Assembly (NCBI GenBank): GCA_032622095.1
Contig: CP136063.1
Location: forward strand, 91,551,980 to 91,615,979
Length of the DNA stretch: 64,000 nt
From: Siphonodentalium dalli
Lineage: Eukaryota; Mollusca; Scaphopoda; Gadilida; Siphonodentaliidae
Reading direction: 5' to 3'
Part shown: piece after piece, positions 24,372 to 36,140 of the stretch
Position numbering within the stretch: the first letter of the stretch is position 1
Layout of the letters: every line of letters starts with the position of its first letter
Program-made: the position numbers and the translations under genes
The notes under the pieces: model-generated
What the model was told of the DNA's origin: nothing
Seen by the model: only the letters and a program-made list of their open reading frames with translations
Database searches by the model: none

Positions 24372-24732
24372 AAGGGGTATTGTACATTAAATCTGGTCAT
24401 TTATGGGACAATCTCATTTTATACTCAACAGAACACTAGTATATGCAACAAATGAATGAATTTTAGCCATGTATTAGTGCCAGTTACTAGTACACTTGTG
24501 TGCTCTATGAATGATGCAAACAACATGGTAATTATAATGAAAATGAATTTCTGCCTGGAGTAATAAATTCATTTTTATTATAATCACCATGTTGATTGCT
24601 TCGCTCATAGAGCACATGAGTGTATTTTGCAATAATCCTTAGCTCAATTTGTTTTGTTTTTTTGCATATATTCTGTTAAGTATAAAAGGAGATGGTCCCA
24701 TAAATGACCTGATTTAGTTAACAGTACCCCTT
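24372..24732. mobile_element. MITE with AAGGGGTAYTGTAC termini, copy A
   Basis: The two halves are reverse complements over about 170 bases: AAGGGGTATTGTAC at the left and, inverted, AAGGGGTACTGT at the right, flanked by TA on both sides. The centre pairs near AATGAATTTCTG / AATAAATTCATT. Related copies are at 40337-40677 (complete) and 50311-50500 (one arm). It is inserted inside the pogo-like transposon, so it is younger than that element. Confidence 0.85.
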
Positions 24733-25092
24733 TACGACCATTAAATTTATTTTTAGTACTAAAATAAACATGTGGATAATATTTGGGGACACAATGAAAC
24801 TACAAGTACGTACTAGTACTGCTGGTAGTAATGAGAAATTGTGATACTAGTTCTAGGAGGTACTAGTAATTGAACAGCTGCCAAAGAAATTAAAATATGT
24901 GGTCAGTTACTAGTACTAGTCAAATACACTAGTCACAGTACTACTATTAGTATGCACTATAAAGAGGAATCCTTTAATATTTATCATTAATCATCTTCTA
25001 AACTCACAACTTAAAAAATATTTCAGTCTGTAAAACAACCAGAATACCATATCACTTTACAGAATATCAGTCTGTCATTGAAGCAATATAAA

Positions 25093-27567
25093 TTATAAAT
25101 TCTCAAACTTATACAGCATATTTCGAGAACCCGCAGAAATAACATTAGGGTGGTCCATCTCCTTCTCAATATCATTTTCATTGACAGTAAAAATGTCATG
25201 TGTGGCTCTGTACATTTCCTGGCCTGGCAGAACATGATAAAATCGTACAGATAATGAATTTATTGACGTTATGCATGCAGGTAGTGTATGGCTGTCTGAT
25301 CTAACCAAGACATGGGTACCTGGATTTAATGGAATTGCTATTACATTATGAATGTCAGGAGAGCCTTCGGTCCAACTGCTGCTGGTACAACCACTACCAG
25401 TACTAGTAATAGTAGAGCGGTCACACGTATTACATGTGCTGAGGCTGTCATCAGATTCATTTGTGACATTCAAGTGGTCTTTATCAGATGATGCAAGTTC
25501 TGATGCAGTCGCGCTTTTATCAGAACAATCGACACTATTACTTTGGGTTTTACTTTCAGATTGTAGCAAATATTCAACTTTGGCACGGTCACTTGTGATC
25601 CTTTTTTTCAAGTTAACTCTTGCATTCGAATATGTGTCTCGGAGCATGCACATGTATGGTAGGAACAGTCTCGATGTCTGCTCAGTCTGCAACAAGTTAC
25701 CCAGTTTATTCAAAAAATATTTGTTCATCACTATCAGAAACTGCAGATTCTGGTGTTGAACTGTCCATTGGATCGCTTCCTGTACTCGTACCACTAGTAA
25801 TTATTGGCAAAGCTGCAAATGTGTAATCTGTACCTGTCGTCCTAGTATTAGTTGCTGCATTTCTGACTACCTCTACATCTCGGTCATTATCTTCGTCTGA
25901 CAGAACCTCTGCTTGAACATCCATATCTATCTCCTCTCCTTCACAATCTAGTAGTTCCAACCCCTCATCGGCCGGTTGGATACTAGTATCACTTGAACAG
26001 TCATCAGTACCACTGCTACTACATGTACTAGTAGTATTATTACCACATGCTCATTTCACTGCAACTCCTTTTGGTGGCGTAATTGTTTTTAACAGCTCCT
26101 TCAATGACTTTGGTGTGGTTGTTTTTATCAAGTTATCCCGAAATGTCTTCATTTCCTGTCCAACAAGTGCAAATAATTTATCAGACACAAGATAATCCTC
26201 TGAACCATCAAACGCATTGAGGATAAAGTTATGTTTGAGGCCAGCACTCACATCTAGATTGAGATTTGTACAGCATTTGTGCAGCATGCTCATCATCTGA
26301 TCCCTGTTAGGAGATGGAATCCTATTTGGATTTTCACGGAGTTGTGCCAGCATAAGATCGTTTTCCACATCATGATAAGATGATTTCAGCAGATGGTGAA
26401 CGTGAGTCATTAATCTGGATATCCCCAGTTATGCCACCACCAATAATTACTAAGATGTATCCCTTTTGCAGCAATTATTTGGCCACTTCCTCATTACAAT
26501 GAACCGAGTAATCAAGTATGTATATGGCATTATCCTTCTGAGAAAACATGTATCTGTTTTTCAAGTTTTGAATTGTTCCGAGCATAGTTGGTAAGCGGTG
26601 CGATCCTTTCTCACTCCAATGAAATTTTACACCTGGAGGGGGATCCAATTTCGTACGTGTTCCTTTTCCCTTAAACACCAACTCGGGAACTGGGAGATGA
26701 TTTCCGTCTTCAGATGACACCTGCGTATACACAGTTATTCTCTCGCGGGAGAACATGTAATTTTCTTTTACAAAAGTGGGTTGTCCCTTTAATGTCATGG
26801 TTTTCTGTGATGCATTTTCATTCCTGTGGAGAGACATTTGGTCACCATTGATAATCACTGGGTCCTTTTTAAAGTTAACTTGAAAATAATGTCTCACTCT
26901 AAATATTTTTCAGAAATTCCAAAAGTCTCTCGATCCTTACACCTTGATTTATTGCGAAACGTTTGTTTGGCTTTTTAAGACTCACGTTGTATTCCTGCAT
27001 CCCAGATTGAATCCAGCGTTTGGAGAAGTGTAATTGTTCATCATCGGGAACGGGTACATCCTGACTCTGGACCCATCTTTCATACAATTCAATACATTTG
27101 TTTCGAAAAGTTCTGATTGGTAGGCGACCCTTTAATGTGCCACGTACGTCTACAAACCATTCAAATAAGGCCTGTCTCAATTATTCCACCTTCCTCTTTC
27201 TTCCGCCGCCAGGCTCTCGAAACTTCTTTTTTGAAGGCTCATCTTGACTATTACTAGTAGTGTCAGTCTCATCTAGCTTTCGTTTATTTTCTTCCGATTC
27301 TAAACATCGTCGTGCAACCTGCATGGCTCTTCGGAAATTTTCATCATTCGATGACAAACCTTGCAAATTCGGAAACATCTCCCGAACAGCCTTTGATATA
27401 TATCCATCACTTGGTTTTTTCGTTACTAGCTTCCTTTTGTTGTCCAAAATCTTAACTTCAGCTTGAACCACACTGTGGTATTCCTCTTTATATTTTATAC
27501 ATAACTCCGCAAGCTTTTTCTTTGCGAGGTTATATTTTTGTTTTTTTGGACTAAAAGTATCCGCCAT
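25093..27567 (-). pseudogene. DDE_1-type (pogo-like) transposase gene, multiply broken
   Basis: The start ATG at 27567 opens MADTFSPKKQKYNLAKKKL; an in-frame TAA at about 27181 interrupts a path that continues in the same frame (ALFEWFVDVRGTLKGRLP). The apparent catalytic core follows: INGDQM (26835-26852, first Asp), FVKENYMFSRER, FKGKGTRTKL, YILDYSVH (about 26500, second Asp) and GGGITGDIQIND (about 26420), then FDGSEDYLVSDKLFALVG. This order resembles the Tigger/pogo DDE_1 layout (Asp, then LD-Y-H, then I-GG-T--IQ-ND). The C-terminal third is Ser/Thr/Asp-rich and ends at 25093. Breaks: TAA at 27181, frameshift near 26900, TAA near 26475, frameshift near 26405, TGA near 26051, a one-base insertion in a T run near 25715. 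The family assignment is inference from motifs; its function would be cut-and-paste transposition. Confidence 0.7.
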
Positions 27568-28529
27568 GTTTAAATTCTCGCGGCGAAACAACAATTTTTA
27601 CGTAAATTCCCGAAAGACAGTGCGTCCGTCATGAGGCCCCGATATTTTATTTTACGTGCATTTTTAAATATAGACTAAAGCTTCCCAACTATAAAGTAAC
27701 ATTTTATTACACTTTCAACGATCCAAATCTTTTATAAACCTCTAATAAAATTGTTGGATTATGGCAGTATTGAGTGTTTTATTGAGATCATTAAAACGAA
27801 AATATCTGGTGCCTAAATGGAGCCCCACACTGCCAGAGTAAAGAATGTGTATTGCGGTAAACACGTGGCGCGTCCCCACTAATAATGAGATAAACCTGAT
27901 GAAAACGTGCGCAAACGTCATGGATACACGACTTAATCGGAATCCGATGAGTCACTTTTAAGGCCATGCGGGGAGGGGAATTGTGTATTTTGGAATACAT
28001 GGTGCCCCCCCCCTGTTAATGAGATAATCCTAATAAACACCTGGCTCGCCCTGCTATTTGTATTTTTGGGAATTCCTCTCAAGCGAGTGACGTATTTACT
28101 ATAGTAACTGTCAAACTGTTTCCCTAAATTTGAAGAGAAAAGACGTTTTTTTGCGGTGGTAAAACTTTCACTTTGTTGATGAATTTGATTAGTCACTTTT
28201 GCAAGTTTTGGTACAAATTATTTTACTGAAAAATAAACGTGCAGACCCAAATAAGCAGCGTACAGGGGGAATTTTCCGTCTGAAATAATAAACGTGCATG
28301 CACGTTTATTTGGAGCCCGAGAGTACCATCCTTTGGAATGAATGATAAGCGATGCGTCAAAATCTTCGGCCCAAGTGTCAAACATTCGCAATGGGTAAGT
28401 ATATCTACTTGAACAGTTATTATCTCCATTGGTGTCAAATGTGTATTTAGATTGCATGACTTTGGATAACACAACGGAACGGTCCTTGCCTCGATTTAAA
28501 TTTCGGTATAGTATGTGACAAAGGTGGCT

Positions 28530-29400
28530 CTCGAGAATACCGGTACTTAAAGTGCAGCCACTCAACCTGCAAAAGTAGTCTCGTGTATGCCCACGAAGAT
28601 TCAATTTCGCCGGTGGTTTCATCCTTATAATCATGGCTAAATTCATATTTATGAAGGACGTTGAAGTGTCTGTAGTCATGATAATTCAGATGGGTATAAC
28701 CGCTCCAGCCATCACTGAGAATTGTTGACCCAGTTTAGTAATTTAGTAATTATTGACCGCAAAGTGTCTTGGTCCCGGTTGGGAATATTACAAGTCTTTG
28801 GCTTTCTGTCTCGACTAAATCAAATATCCACACGGTCATACCCTTTCGTTTGCCATTCCCGTACTTCGATATACGGCTGAAATAAATTTCACCTATCCGT
28901 ATGGTTCCCGACAGTTTCAGATTTTGAATAATTTTCCCGTACTTCGATATACGGCAGAAGTAAGTTTCATCTATCCGTATGGTTCCCGATAGATTCTGAT
29001 TTTGAATATTTTTCCAATAGGATTCCATTTTTATTTCTGTCAAATATGTTGCCCGCTGGTGAGCTGTGGATTAGTAATTAACACCCATGTGTGCTTGCAA
29101 GCTTTAAATTTACATTTTCTGCATATTCTTTTACAAATAGAAAGATATCTTGAGTGAGAAGAAGGAATTTCGTCTTATTGATATTTCGTGGATCCGGTTC
29201 TTTGTACATCGCCAAACAAATTTATCAATGTTCTTTTCTCTGAACATTTGTCGCAAATGTTTTTCGGTTCCTGAAAGTCATTTGCCATCAACCAACGTAC
29301 AACATCTTCGCTTTCTTGATCCAAAACCTTATAAAAATTCCATGGATTTCCAAAGTCAACTGAGGTGTTCTTCGTATTTTTCAGCCGTTGAGTAAAATTA
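28530..29400 (-). pseudogene. Merlin (ISXO2-like) transposase remnant, copy A
   Basis: On the minus strand the three catalytic blocks of an ISXO2/Merlin DDE transposase are visible: LSGTIRIDETYFCRIS (Asp at 28963-28974), GSTILSDGWSGYTHLN (Asp near 28715) and GEIESSWAYTRDYF (Glu near 28600). Between the first two is VWIFDLVETESQRLVIFP. Frameshifts separate them. A 77-bp tandem duplication (about 28857-29005) repeats the first block with Asp changed (RIGEI). The N-terminal part lies near 29150-29400. Merlin elements are cut-and-paste transposons related to bacterial IS1016; TIRs were not identified. Confidence 0.75.
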
Positions 29401-29686
29401 CCGTGTTTTTCAGCCGTTGAGTAAAATTACCGTGGGCATAAATATATCTACGACGGAAATATGTTAATTGTGGTAATTATGGGTGATAAGCTATCCTATA
29501 TATACTGGACTCTGTAAACCGTAAGTTTATACATAATCATTAATTATGTAGGTTTAATAAGATTTGGGCTGGAACCCTGGTCGGATATTTAAATAACAAC
29601 GGTGTTTGGTGAATCAGATGCACTACTATATAGTCAATATAGTGATGTCGTTAATATGGTGTTCTGAAAGGAGTTAACAATTTCTG

Positions 29687-30083
29687 TTAGATGATTATGT
29701 ATAATACATTAGAAATCACACACACTGAACGTTCCTTCAAGTTCGTGCATTCTGGTGATAACATATGTGTGCCACCCAAATACTCATACCGGTGGGGTAT
29801 ATTGTTCCAGGCATAAAATCTATGTTCTCCCTTGAGGATAATATTCAAACAATCTGCTGAAGTGTGCAACATCTTGTGAATTGGCGCCCAAAACGTTCAT
29901 GAACGCAAACTGTAAAAATATAGTAGGGTCAAGACAGTTGACCCACACAAATGCTGACTCAAGCAGTCTATCGAAGTGCCCCAAATTCCGTGTCAAAAAA
30001 ATACGTCTTATTTGGTAAGGCCACTGCCTGGCGGGTCCAATCAGCTCTTGGATTAAAAGCCACTGGTATGTATGCTGGTTCAT
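29687..30083 (-). other. Unrecognised segment conserved between the two duplicated copies
   Basis: The minus strand has a frame reading LGHFDRLLESAFVWVNCLDP and NVLGANSQDVAHFSRLF, followed in the next frame by FYAWNNIPHRYEYLGGTHML. The equivalent stretch in the second copy (31500-31900) is broken. It could be another part of the mobile element or a captured exon. No domain recognised. Confidence 0.3.
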
Positions 30084-30342
30084 CCGCCTGGTCTTGCCAT
30101 TTTGAAAATATTATCAACCAGGTTCCAGGTTCAATATTGAAAGGACCTGTTCAAAAGTACACGTGGTCGTTGTACATTGACAGGTATACACCAATTTGAT
30201 AAGTCCTCAAATCAACCCTCGGACTTTTTTTGTTGGTTTTTAGGTAACCTTAACTTAATTTTAATATTTAGTTTTCCACATCAAGCAAGATAAAGGAAGT
30301 ACAGTGGTTGTTTGTTTTCCACGTTGTCTACATGCCAAATTT

Positions 30343-32155
30343 GTATTTAGATTGCATGTCTTTGAATCACTGAACAGAAAGGTCATTGCCTCAATTGAAA
30401 TTTCGGTATAGTATGTGGCAAAGGTGGCTCTCGGGAGTACCGGTACTTAAAGTGCAGCCACTCATTATGCGAAAGTAGTATCGCGTGTGTCCACGAAGAT
30501 TCAATTTACTGAACATATTTCCCTGGTGGTTTCAGCCTTATAATCATGGCTAAATTCATGTTTATGAAGTAGCCATGATCATTCAAATGTGTATAACCCA
30601 TCCAACAACCATCACTGAGAATTGTTGACCCGGTTTTCACATATTTAGTAATTATTGACTGCAAAGTGTCTTGGTCCCGGTTGAAGATTGGGAATAATAA
30701 AAGTCTGGATTTCCGTCTCGACAAGACCACATATCCACAGGGCCATAACTTCTCGTTTGCCTTTCCCCTACATCGATATAAGGCCATAATAAGTTTCATA
30801 TATCAGTGTGGTTCCCGATAGTTTCTGATTTTTAATATTCCATTATTTTTCCCGTCAAATATGTTGCCCGTTGGTGAGCTGTGGATGTGTAATTAACACC
30901 CGCTTGTCTGCTTGCTAGCTTTAAATTACATTTTCTGCATATTCTTTTACAAATACAAAGATATCTTGAAAATTAAGGTGACTTTGCGAGAAGAAGGAAT
31001 TTCGTGGCCCTGGTTCTTTGTACATCGCGAAACAAATTTATCAATGTTCTTTTCTCGTTTTTGGAGTTTGTATTCTACTGAACATTTGTCGCAAATCACT
31101 TTCGGTGCCAGAAAGTCATTTGCCATCAACCATCGTACAACATACTCGCTTTCTTGATCCAAAACATTATACAAATTCCATGGATTTCCAGAGTCGTCAA
31201 CTGAGATGTTCTTCGTATCTTCAGCCGTAAAATTACCGTGTTTTGACATAGACAAAAAGCAAACATGCGTGGGCATAAATATATCTACGAGGGAAGTATC
31301 TTAATTGTGGTAATTATGGGTGATAATCAGTATATACATAATAATTAATAAGTATGCTTAATAAGATTTAGGCTGGAACCCTGGTAGGATATTTAAATAA
31401 CACAATACAAATTTAAATACATATAGATCGGTGTTTGGTGGTTCAGATGCACTTCTATGTATTCAATATAATGTCGTTAATGGTGTGTTCTGAAAGGAGT
31501 TAACAACCTCTGTTATATGAGTATGTATAATACATTAGAAATTACACACTGAACGTTCCTTCAAGTTCATGCCTTCTGGCGATAACATCTCTGTGCCATC
31601 CAAATACTCATACCGGTTGGACATATTGGCATAACGTCTGTATGTTCTCCCTTGACGATAATATTAAAACAATCGGCTGAAATGTGCAAAAGCTTGTGGA
31701 TTGGCGCACAAAACGTTCATGAACAAACTAAAAATATAGTAGGGTCAAGACCGTTGACCCACATAAATGCTGACAAAACCAGTCTATCGAAGTGCCCCAA
31801 ATTCCGTGTCCAAAAAAATACGTCTTATTTGGTAAGGCCACTGCCTGTCGGGTCCAATTTGCTCTTGGATTAAAAGCCACTGGTATGCCTGCTGTTTCAT
31901 CCGCCTGGTCCAGCCATTTTGAAAAAAATTATCAACTAGGCTCCAGGTTCAATATTGAAAGGACCTGTTCAAAAGTACACGTGGTCGTTGTACATTGACA
32001 GGTATACACTAATTTGATAAGTCCTCATATCAACCCTCGGACTTTTTTGTTGGTTTTAGGGTAACCTTCTGAACTTAATTTGAATATTTAATTTTCCACA
32101 TCAAGCAAGATAAAGGACGTACAGTGGTGGTTTGTTTTCCAAGTTGTCTATATGC
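30343..32155. repeat. Tandem duplication, copy B (Merlin transposon region)
   Basis: Second copy of the segment at 28430-30342, about 1.8-1.9 kb offset, same orientation. It keeps a longer N-terminal transposase stretch but has lost the 77-bp internal duplication seen in copy A. Confidence 0.8.
30500..31276 (-). pseudogene. Merlin (ISXO2-like) transposase remnant, copy B
   Basis: An N-terminal frame at 30947-31276 reads VVRWLMANDFLAPKVICDKC, then RCTKNQGHEIPSSRKVT, the Cys-rich front end typical of Merlin transposases. A second frame at 30506-30799 reads FPIFNRDQDTLQSIITKYVK, then GSTILSDGCWMGYTHLN and INMNLAMII, the block around the second catalytic Asp. The first-Asp block is altered here (LIYET where copy A has RIDET). 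Frames are separated by stops; this copy is inactive. Confidence 0.75.
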
Positions 32156-34394
32156 CATACTGACATGCATACTTTAATATTCATATTCCAGCCCACTTTT
32201 CAGCATTCAGTATAAAAATAATTCTGAGATCAAAATTCCCTCCGTCCACTTTAAATGTGCTGCTGATAAGTTACAACTCGAACCACAATTATATGTATGT
32301 ACTAGTTATAAAATATCAGCCAGTTTCTATGTCACCGATATATGCTTTCTTATATTTATATGAATCAACAAATACATGTAGACTGGTGAAAAGATATTCT
32401 AATTATATCGATTGTGAAATCCTGAACACATTTAAATCACACACATGTTTTATAACGAGTATTTTAATGATATCCCGATACATTTAGACATTGCCTACCG
32501 CCCCACTGCGAGGGGGGGATTCCCCTAATGTGGCACCATCTTTGCCGTGGGTGCATTCCGTGGTGTGGTGTATTGAGTCCTGGATGTACAAGGCCGGTCG
32601 TATCATGTGGGTCATCGATCACGTGCGGCTTAGCTCATGGTCCTCTTTGGTCGTACATCTCTTCAAGAGAGTTGACCCGGCTCAATCAATCGGCTGTTCA
32701 CGCCTCTCGACAGTGTTTCAGATTCAATTTGTGTTATATATTGTATTGCTTGTCTGATGTTTGAAGTATTGTTTTCTCTTTTTCCCCGTATGATGTTTCT
32801 GTTCTCTCCTGTCATTTGTGTTCGTCCTGGTGATTGCTGAGTGTTGAATCCTGTATTGTTCCAGCCTGCCTCACTGTGGAGAGGTACCGGGAGGCTGCTA
32901 AATGCAGTCAGTAAACGGGTCACCGCTTCAGCTATGTACCGGTCTTTGGCCCGACCAGAATTCGAAGGGTAGTCCACAGCGGCTGCTGGGCTAGTTGTCG
33001 ATTTTTTTCTTTTTGTATGGCAACTCAAATAAAACAACGTATTCCGTAAGAATGATTACTCACCAAGTTCCAATGATATTGTGGTATACCCTCAGTACTT
33101 GGTTCTTGGCTTTGACCCAAAGACCTTCCATCTTTGTCATTTATAAAACGCTACAAAGCATTGCCGGAAAGTTGAAATATGTTAAACAAATCAGTTCTGG
33201 TCCAATAAGTGGATCTCTCTTGATTGAGTGTTCAAAGAAAGTTCAATCTGATCTGCTGCAGTTAACAACTATTGCACAGTCACCAGTGTCGGTTACTCCT
33301 CACAAGACATTGAACAGTAGCAGAGCTGTGTTGAGGTTATAGCTGATTCTTCCGAGTCAGAGATATTGGCTGAGTTGTCAGTAGATTTGAGAAGACAGTT
33401 GATGGTAAAACATTCAGTTGAACAGTTATCGTCTGATCTTCAATCGGTGCGAACATCCACTATTAAAGTAATAGTCAAATATTCAACCCTTCACACTTTC
33501 AAGTTTTCTATATTCAAGTCGTAATTATATCAAAACTACAATTCACTCACCATTGTCAATCTGCCGTTTTATGCACCATATCGTATTACATCGGTTTAAC
33601 TATATATCATTCCCTCATATTTCCTCATTTCCATGTTTAGGACATTTATTCAATCAAAAGTATTCGCGCAATTTTGCCTTGCGTCAAACTTGCGGGTGAC
33701 GTCATCTCATGCATATTAATTAGCCCCGCCTTTGGTTTCTAAGATGTCACCTGTTTTCTTAGTTTACGGCAACGAGGTACACCACATCTGTAGCGCGTGA
33801 ATGCTCCACAAATGTGGTATACTTATGATCTCCGTATACACAAAAATACAGCAAAGAACCCAATGGTGGGGGACTTCGTTTTAATTATATGCGGTTCCGT
33901 GATTTCGATTTACAATTATTGCTGTCAGGCGACTGTTTTGACAAATTAATTGTAGACGAAAACGAATCAGCTGATCGCCAACTGAATGACTCGTCTGCTG
34001 GCTCATAGATGAAACACTGCACGAAGCTCGATATCGCTCTGTAACGTGCATTCCCATCAGAGATCAGCACGGGCCTATCGCCATCTTAAAAGGCATATTA
34101 TGGATTTGTTCGGGTGCATTAAACTGTTAAGTTACTATTCAGGCACTATGCAATTCTACTACATCGCCGAAAATCTCAAGCCAATCGACCCTACCACTCA
34201 GTAGAAAACATCTATCGGCGATAAAGAAACGAAAACGATTTAGCTACCGAGAGTCACTGAATTTAATTAATACATAATAATGACGGTGTGTGCTGTCAGT
34301 TCAATGATTTAATATTGGTAAAAATAACTACTTTGAGCAATCTCAAATTATCCTCCATTTATATTTGATCACCCTACCGGAGTGTTTCACATCA
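32156..34394. other. No gene recognised; one possible frame at 32663-33037
   Basis: The GC content rises around 32500-33000. The minus strand has a 124-codon frame (AEAVTRLLTAFSSLPVPLHS, then GENRNIIRGKRENN) with no recognised domain; the opposite strand is also open here, so chance is likely. The rest is AT-rich with nothing supported. Confidence 0.35.
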
Positions 34395-35068
34395 CTTTAA
34401 GCTTAAGTGCAATAAGAAATTAAGCTTAAGCACAATACGGAATCACAAATTGCGCGCAAAAAGAATATTCCTTATTCTGCTTAAACGCAAATAGAGATTC
34501 CTTATTGATCTTAAGTGCAGTAAGATCTTCTCTTATTGATCTTAAGTGCAATTATATATTCCTTAGTGTGTTTAAGCGCAATATGATTTCTTATTGTTCT
34601 TAAGCTCGATTAGATTTCACCCGTATTGCGCTTAAGAGCAATTATATATTCCTTATTGCTCTTAAGTGAAATAAGACATTCCTTATTGCACTTAAGCGCA
34701 GTTACATCTCTGTCTCCTCGTCAGTATTCTGCTTAAGCGCAGTAATATCTCCCTCATGAGAGCACCCCTCTGTACAAATAGTAGAATCCGAATAGGTCTA
34801 TGTGTGGACAGTAACCAGGTGCACCCAATTGCACTATGGACTATACCATTTGAATTACAGGGTGGTTATGTAATGTGGCTAATTGTGTCTTAGAGCTAGC
34901 AATAAGGAAGATTATTTTTTAATTCCACTTAAGCCCAATTAGGTCTTATTGCACTTAAGTGAAATAAGAATATTCCTTATTGCACTTTTATTTAAAGTGC
35001 AATTAGATATTACTTTATGCGCTTGAATGCAATAAAATAATCATTATTAAGCACAATCAGATCTTCCC
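34395..35068. repeat. Palindromic CTTAAG minisatellite
   Basis: A unit close to TTATTGCGCTTAAGTGCAAT, followed by AGA or ATATTCC, recurs every ~40-50 bases from 34400 to 34745 and again at 34920-35060, with variable bases around the CTTAAG core. Each unit is itself near-palindromic. It resumes at 36098-36140 after the element at 35072-36097, which therefore inserted into it. Confidence 0.85.
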
Positions 35069-35071
35069 TTA

Positions 35072-36097
35072 GGCCAAACATTTTTATTTTACTGCTTTAC
35101 GGATACGCCGACCCTGTTTTCTGTGGCCCGACAAGGAAATAAAAATCAAATATAATTTTTTTTTCACAGCCGACCTTAGCTGTTTCTGCTTATCAGTAAC
35201 AAATTATCTAACCACATTTCACTGGTGATTAAAGATGCACAGGACCCAGCAACTATAGATATCTCTGGCATTAATTACTTTTAACTACATCCAAGATGAA
35301 AACTGAGAAGTCAGCTTGAGTTTATATGCCTCTGCCACCAAGAAACATGTATGCTTTCTATTAATCTTGACATCTCTTTAAAACTTTAAATGACCTTTAG
35401 AATACATTTTGTATTCCTGGGAATTTATGGTGATCTTTATGACCGAAGACCAATAACAGCCCACAAGGTTTCTTAGATAGGAATTACAAGATAATGAGTA
35501 TGCTCGGTGTGGGTTTGCTCAAGTTATATATTCACTTTTTATCACTACCACTAATCTCAACTTTCCCATGTGTTATAACCCTCTCTATAATAAATACTCA
35601 TTGTCCAGACAAGTAGATTCCTTATGAAATGTTCAGATAATAAGTTCAACAAATGGCCATAGACCGTTTTCTAAACTTACTATCTGAACAATTCCCACCA
35701 ACTAATAGGAACCATTCTGCACATATAATATCTGTTGGCTACGTATTTTTCCATGACATCCATCCAGATGAATAATAATGTATACATTATAACTGAATGG
35801 GGGAGTCAATTTATTTAATAATTAATATGTTGAGCAAAAACAAACTCTTTATTTCTGGATTTTTAAAATATTATTCAATAATATGAGCTGTTTCAAATAA
35901 TAGTACTGGATTTGAATTTTGTGATATACGTCCGAAACCTGTTCTCTGTAAGTGACTGACAGAGAATTATGAAGACACAATTACCACATTAGCGAATGTC
36001 CAACAAAATAAAAATTATTCAAGGATTTTTTTTTTCCGACCCTACCAAAACAAGGTTAAACAAAATCCGTAAAGCAGAAAAATAAAACAGTTTGGCC
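35072..36097. mobile_element. 1.0-kb TIR element with TTA target duplication
   Basis: The termini GGCCAAACATTTTTATTTTA and, inverted from the right end, GGCCAAACTGTTTTATTTTT, extend through CTGCTTTACGGAT on both sides. TTA occurs at 35069-35071 and 36098-36100. Subterminal CGACCCT and poly-T phrases also pair. A 3-bp TTA duplication suggests the PIF/Harbinger superfamily, non-autonomous. It interrupts the CTTAAG minisatellite. The interior has no coding frame. Confidence 0.8.
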
Positions 36098-36140
36098 TTA
36101 TTGCGCTTAAGTGCAATTAGAGATTCCTTATTGCGCTTAA
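36098..36140. repeat. CTTAAG minisatellite, right remnant
   Basis: Two units (TTATTGCGCTTAAGTGCAAT and TTATTGCGCTTAA) continue the array found at 34395-35068; the TTAA of the second is the target site of the next element. Confidence 0.85.

Larger units (their letters stand above)
23146..28323 (-). mobile_element. 5.2-kb pogo/Tc1-like DNA transposon with TA target duplication
   Basis: Termini CTCTCGGGCTCCAAATAAA at 23146-23164 and its reverse complement at 28305-28323 are each flanked by TA (23144-23145 and 28324-28325). Subterminal blocks AATAAACGTGCAGACCCAAA followed by CAGGGGGAATTTTC occur near both ends (23217-23263 and 28232-28275) in the same orientation. Between them lies a broken DDE transposase-like gene on the minus strand. 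A TA duplication fits the Tc1/mariner/pogo superfamily. A MITE (24372-24732) has inserted in the 3' part. The left 3 kb is exceptionally rich in ACTAGT. Confidence 0.75.
28430..30342. repeat. Tandem duplication, copy A (Merlin transposon region)
   Basis: From TGTATTTAGATTGCATG near 28440 to GTTGTCTACATGCC near 30335, this segment is repeated in the same orientation at 30343-32155. Matching markers include the Merlin transposase remnant, CAACCAGGTTCCAGGTTCAA / CAACTAGGCTCCAGGTTCAA, and AAAGTACACGTGGTCGTTGT (near 30155 and 31975). Similarity is high but with many indels, so the duplication is not recent. Confidence 0.8.

Noticed and set aside
32491-33037. Overlapping frames on both strands in a GC-richer patch
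   Set aside because: Three mutually overlapping frames, none with a recognisable domain. Kept only as a note in the spacer entry.
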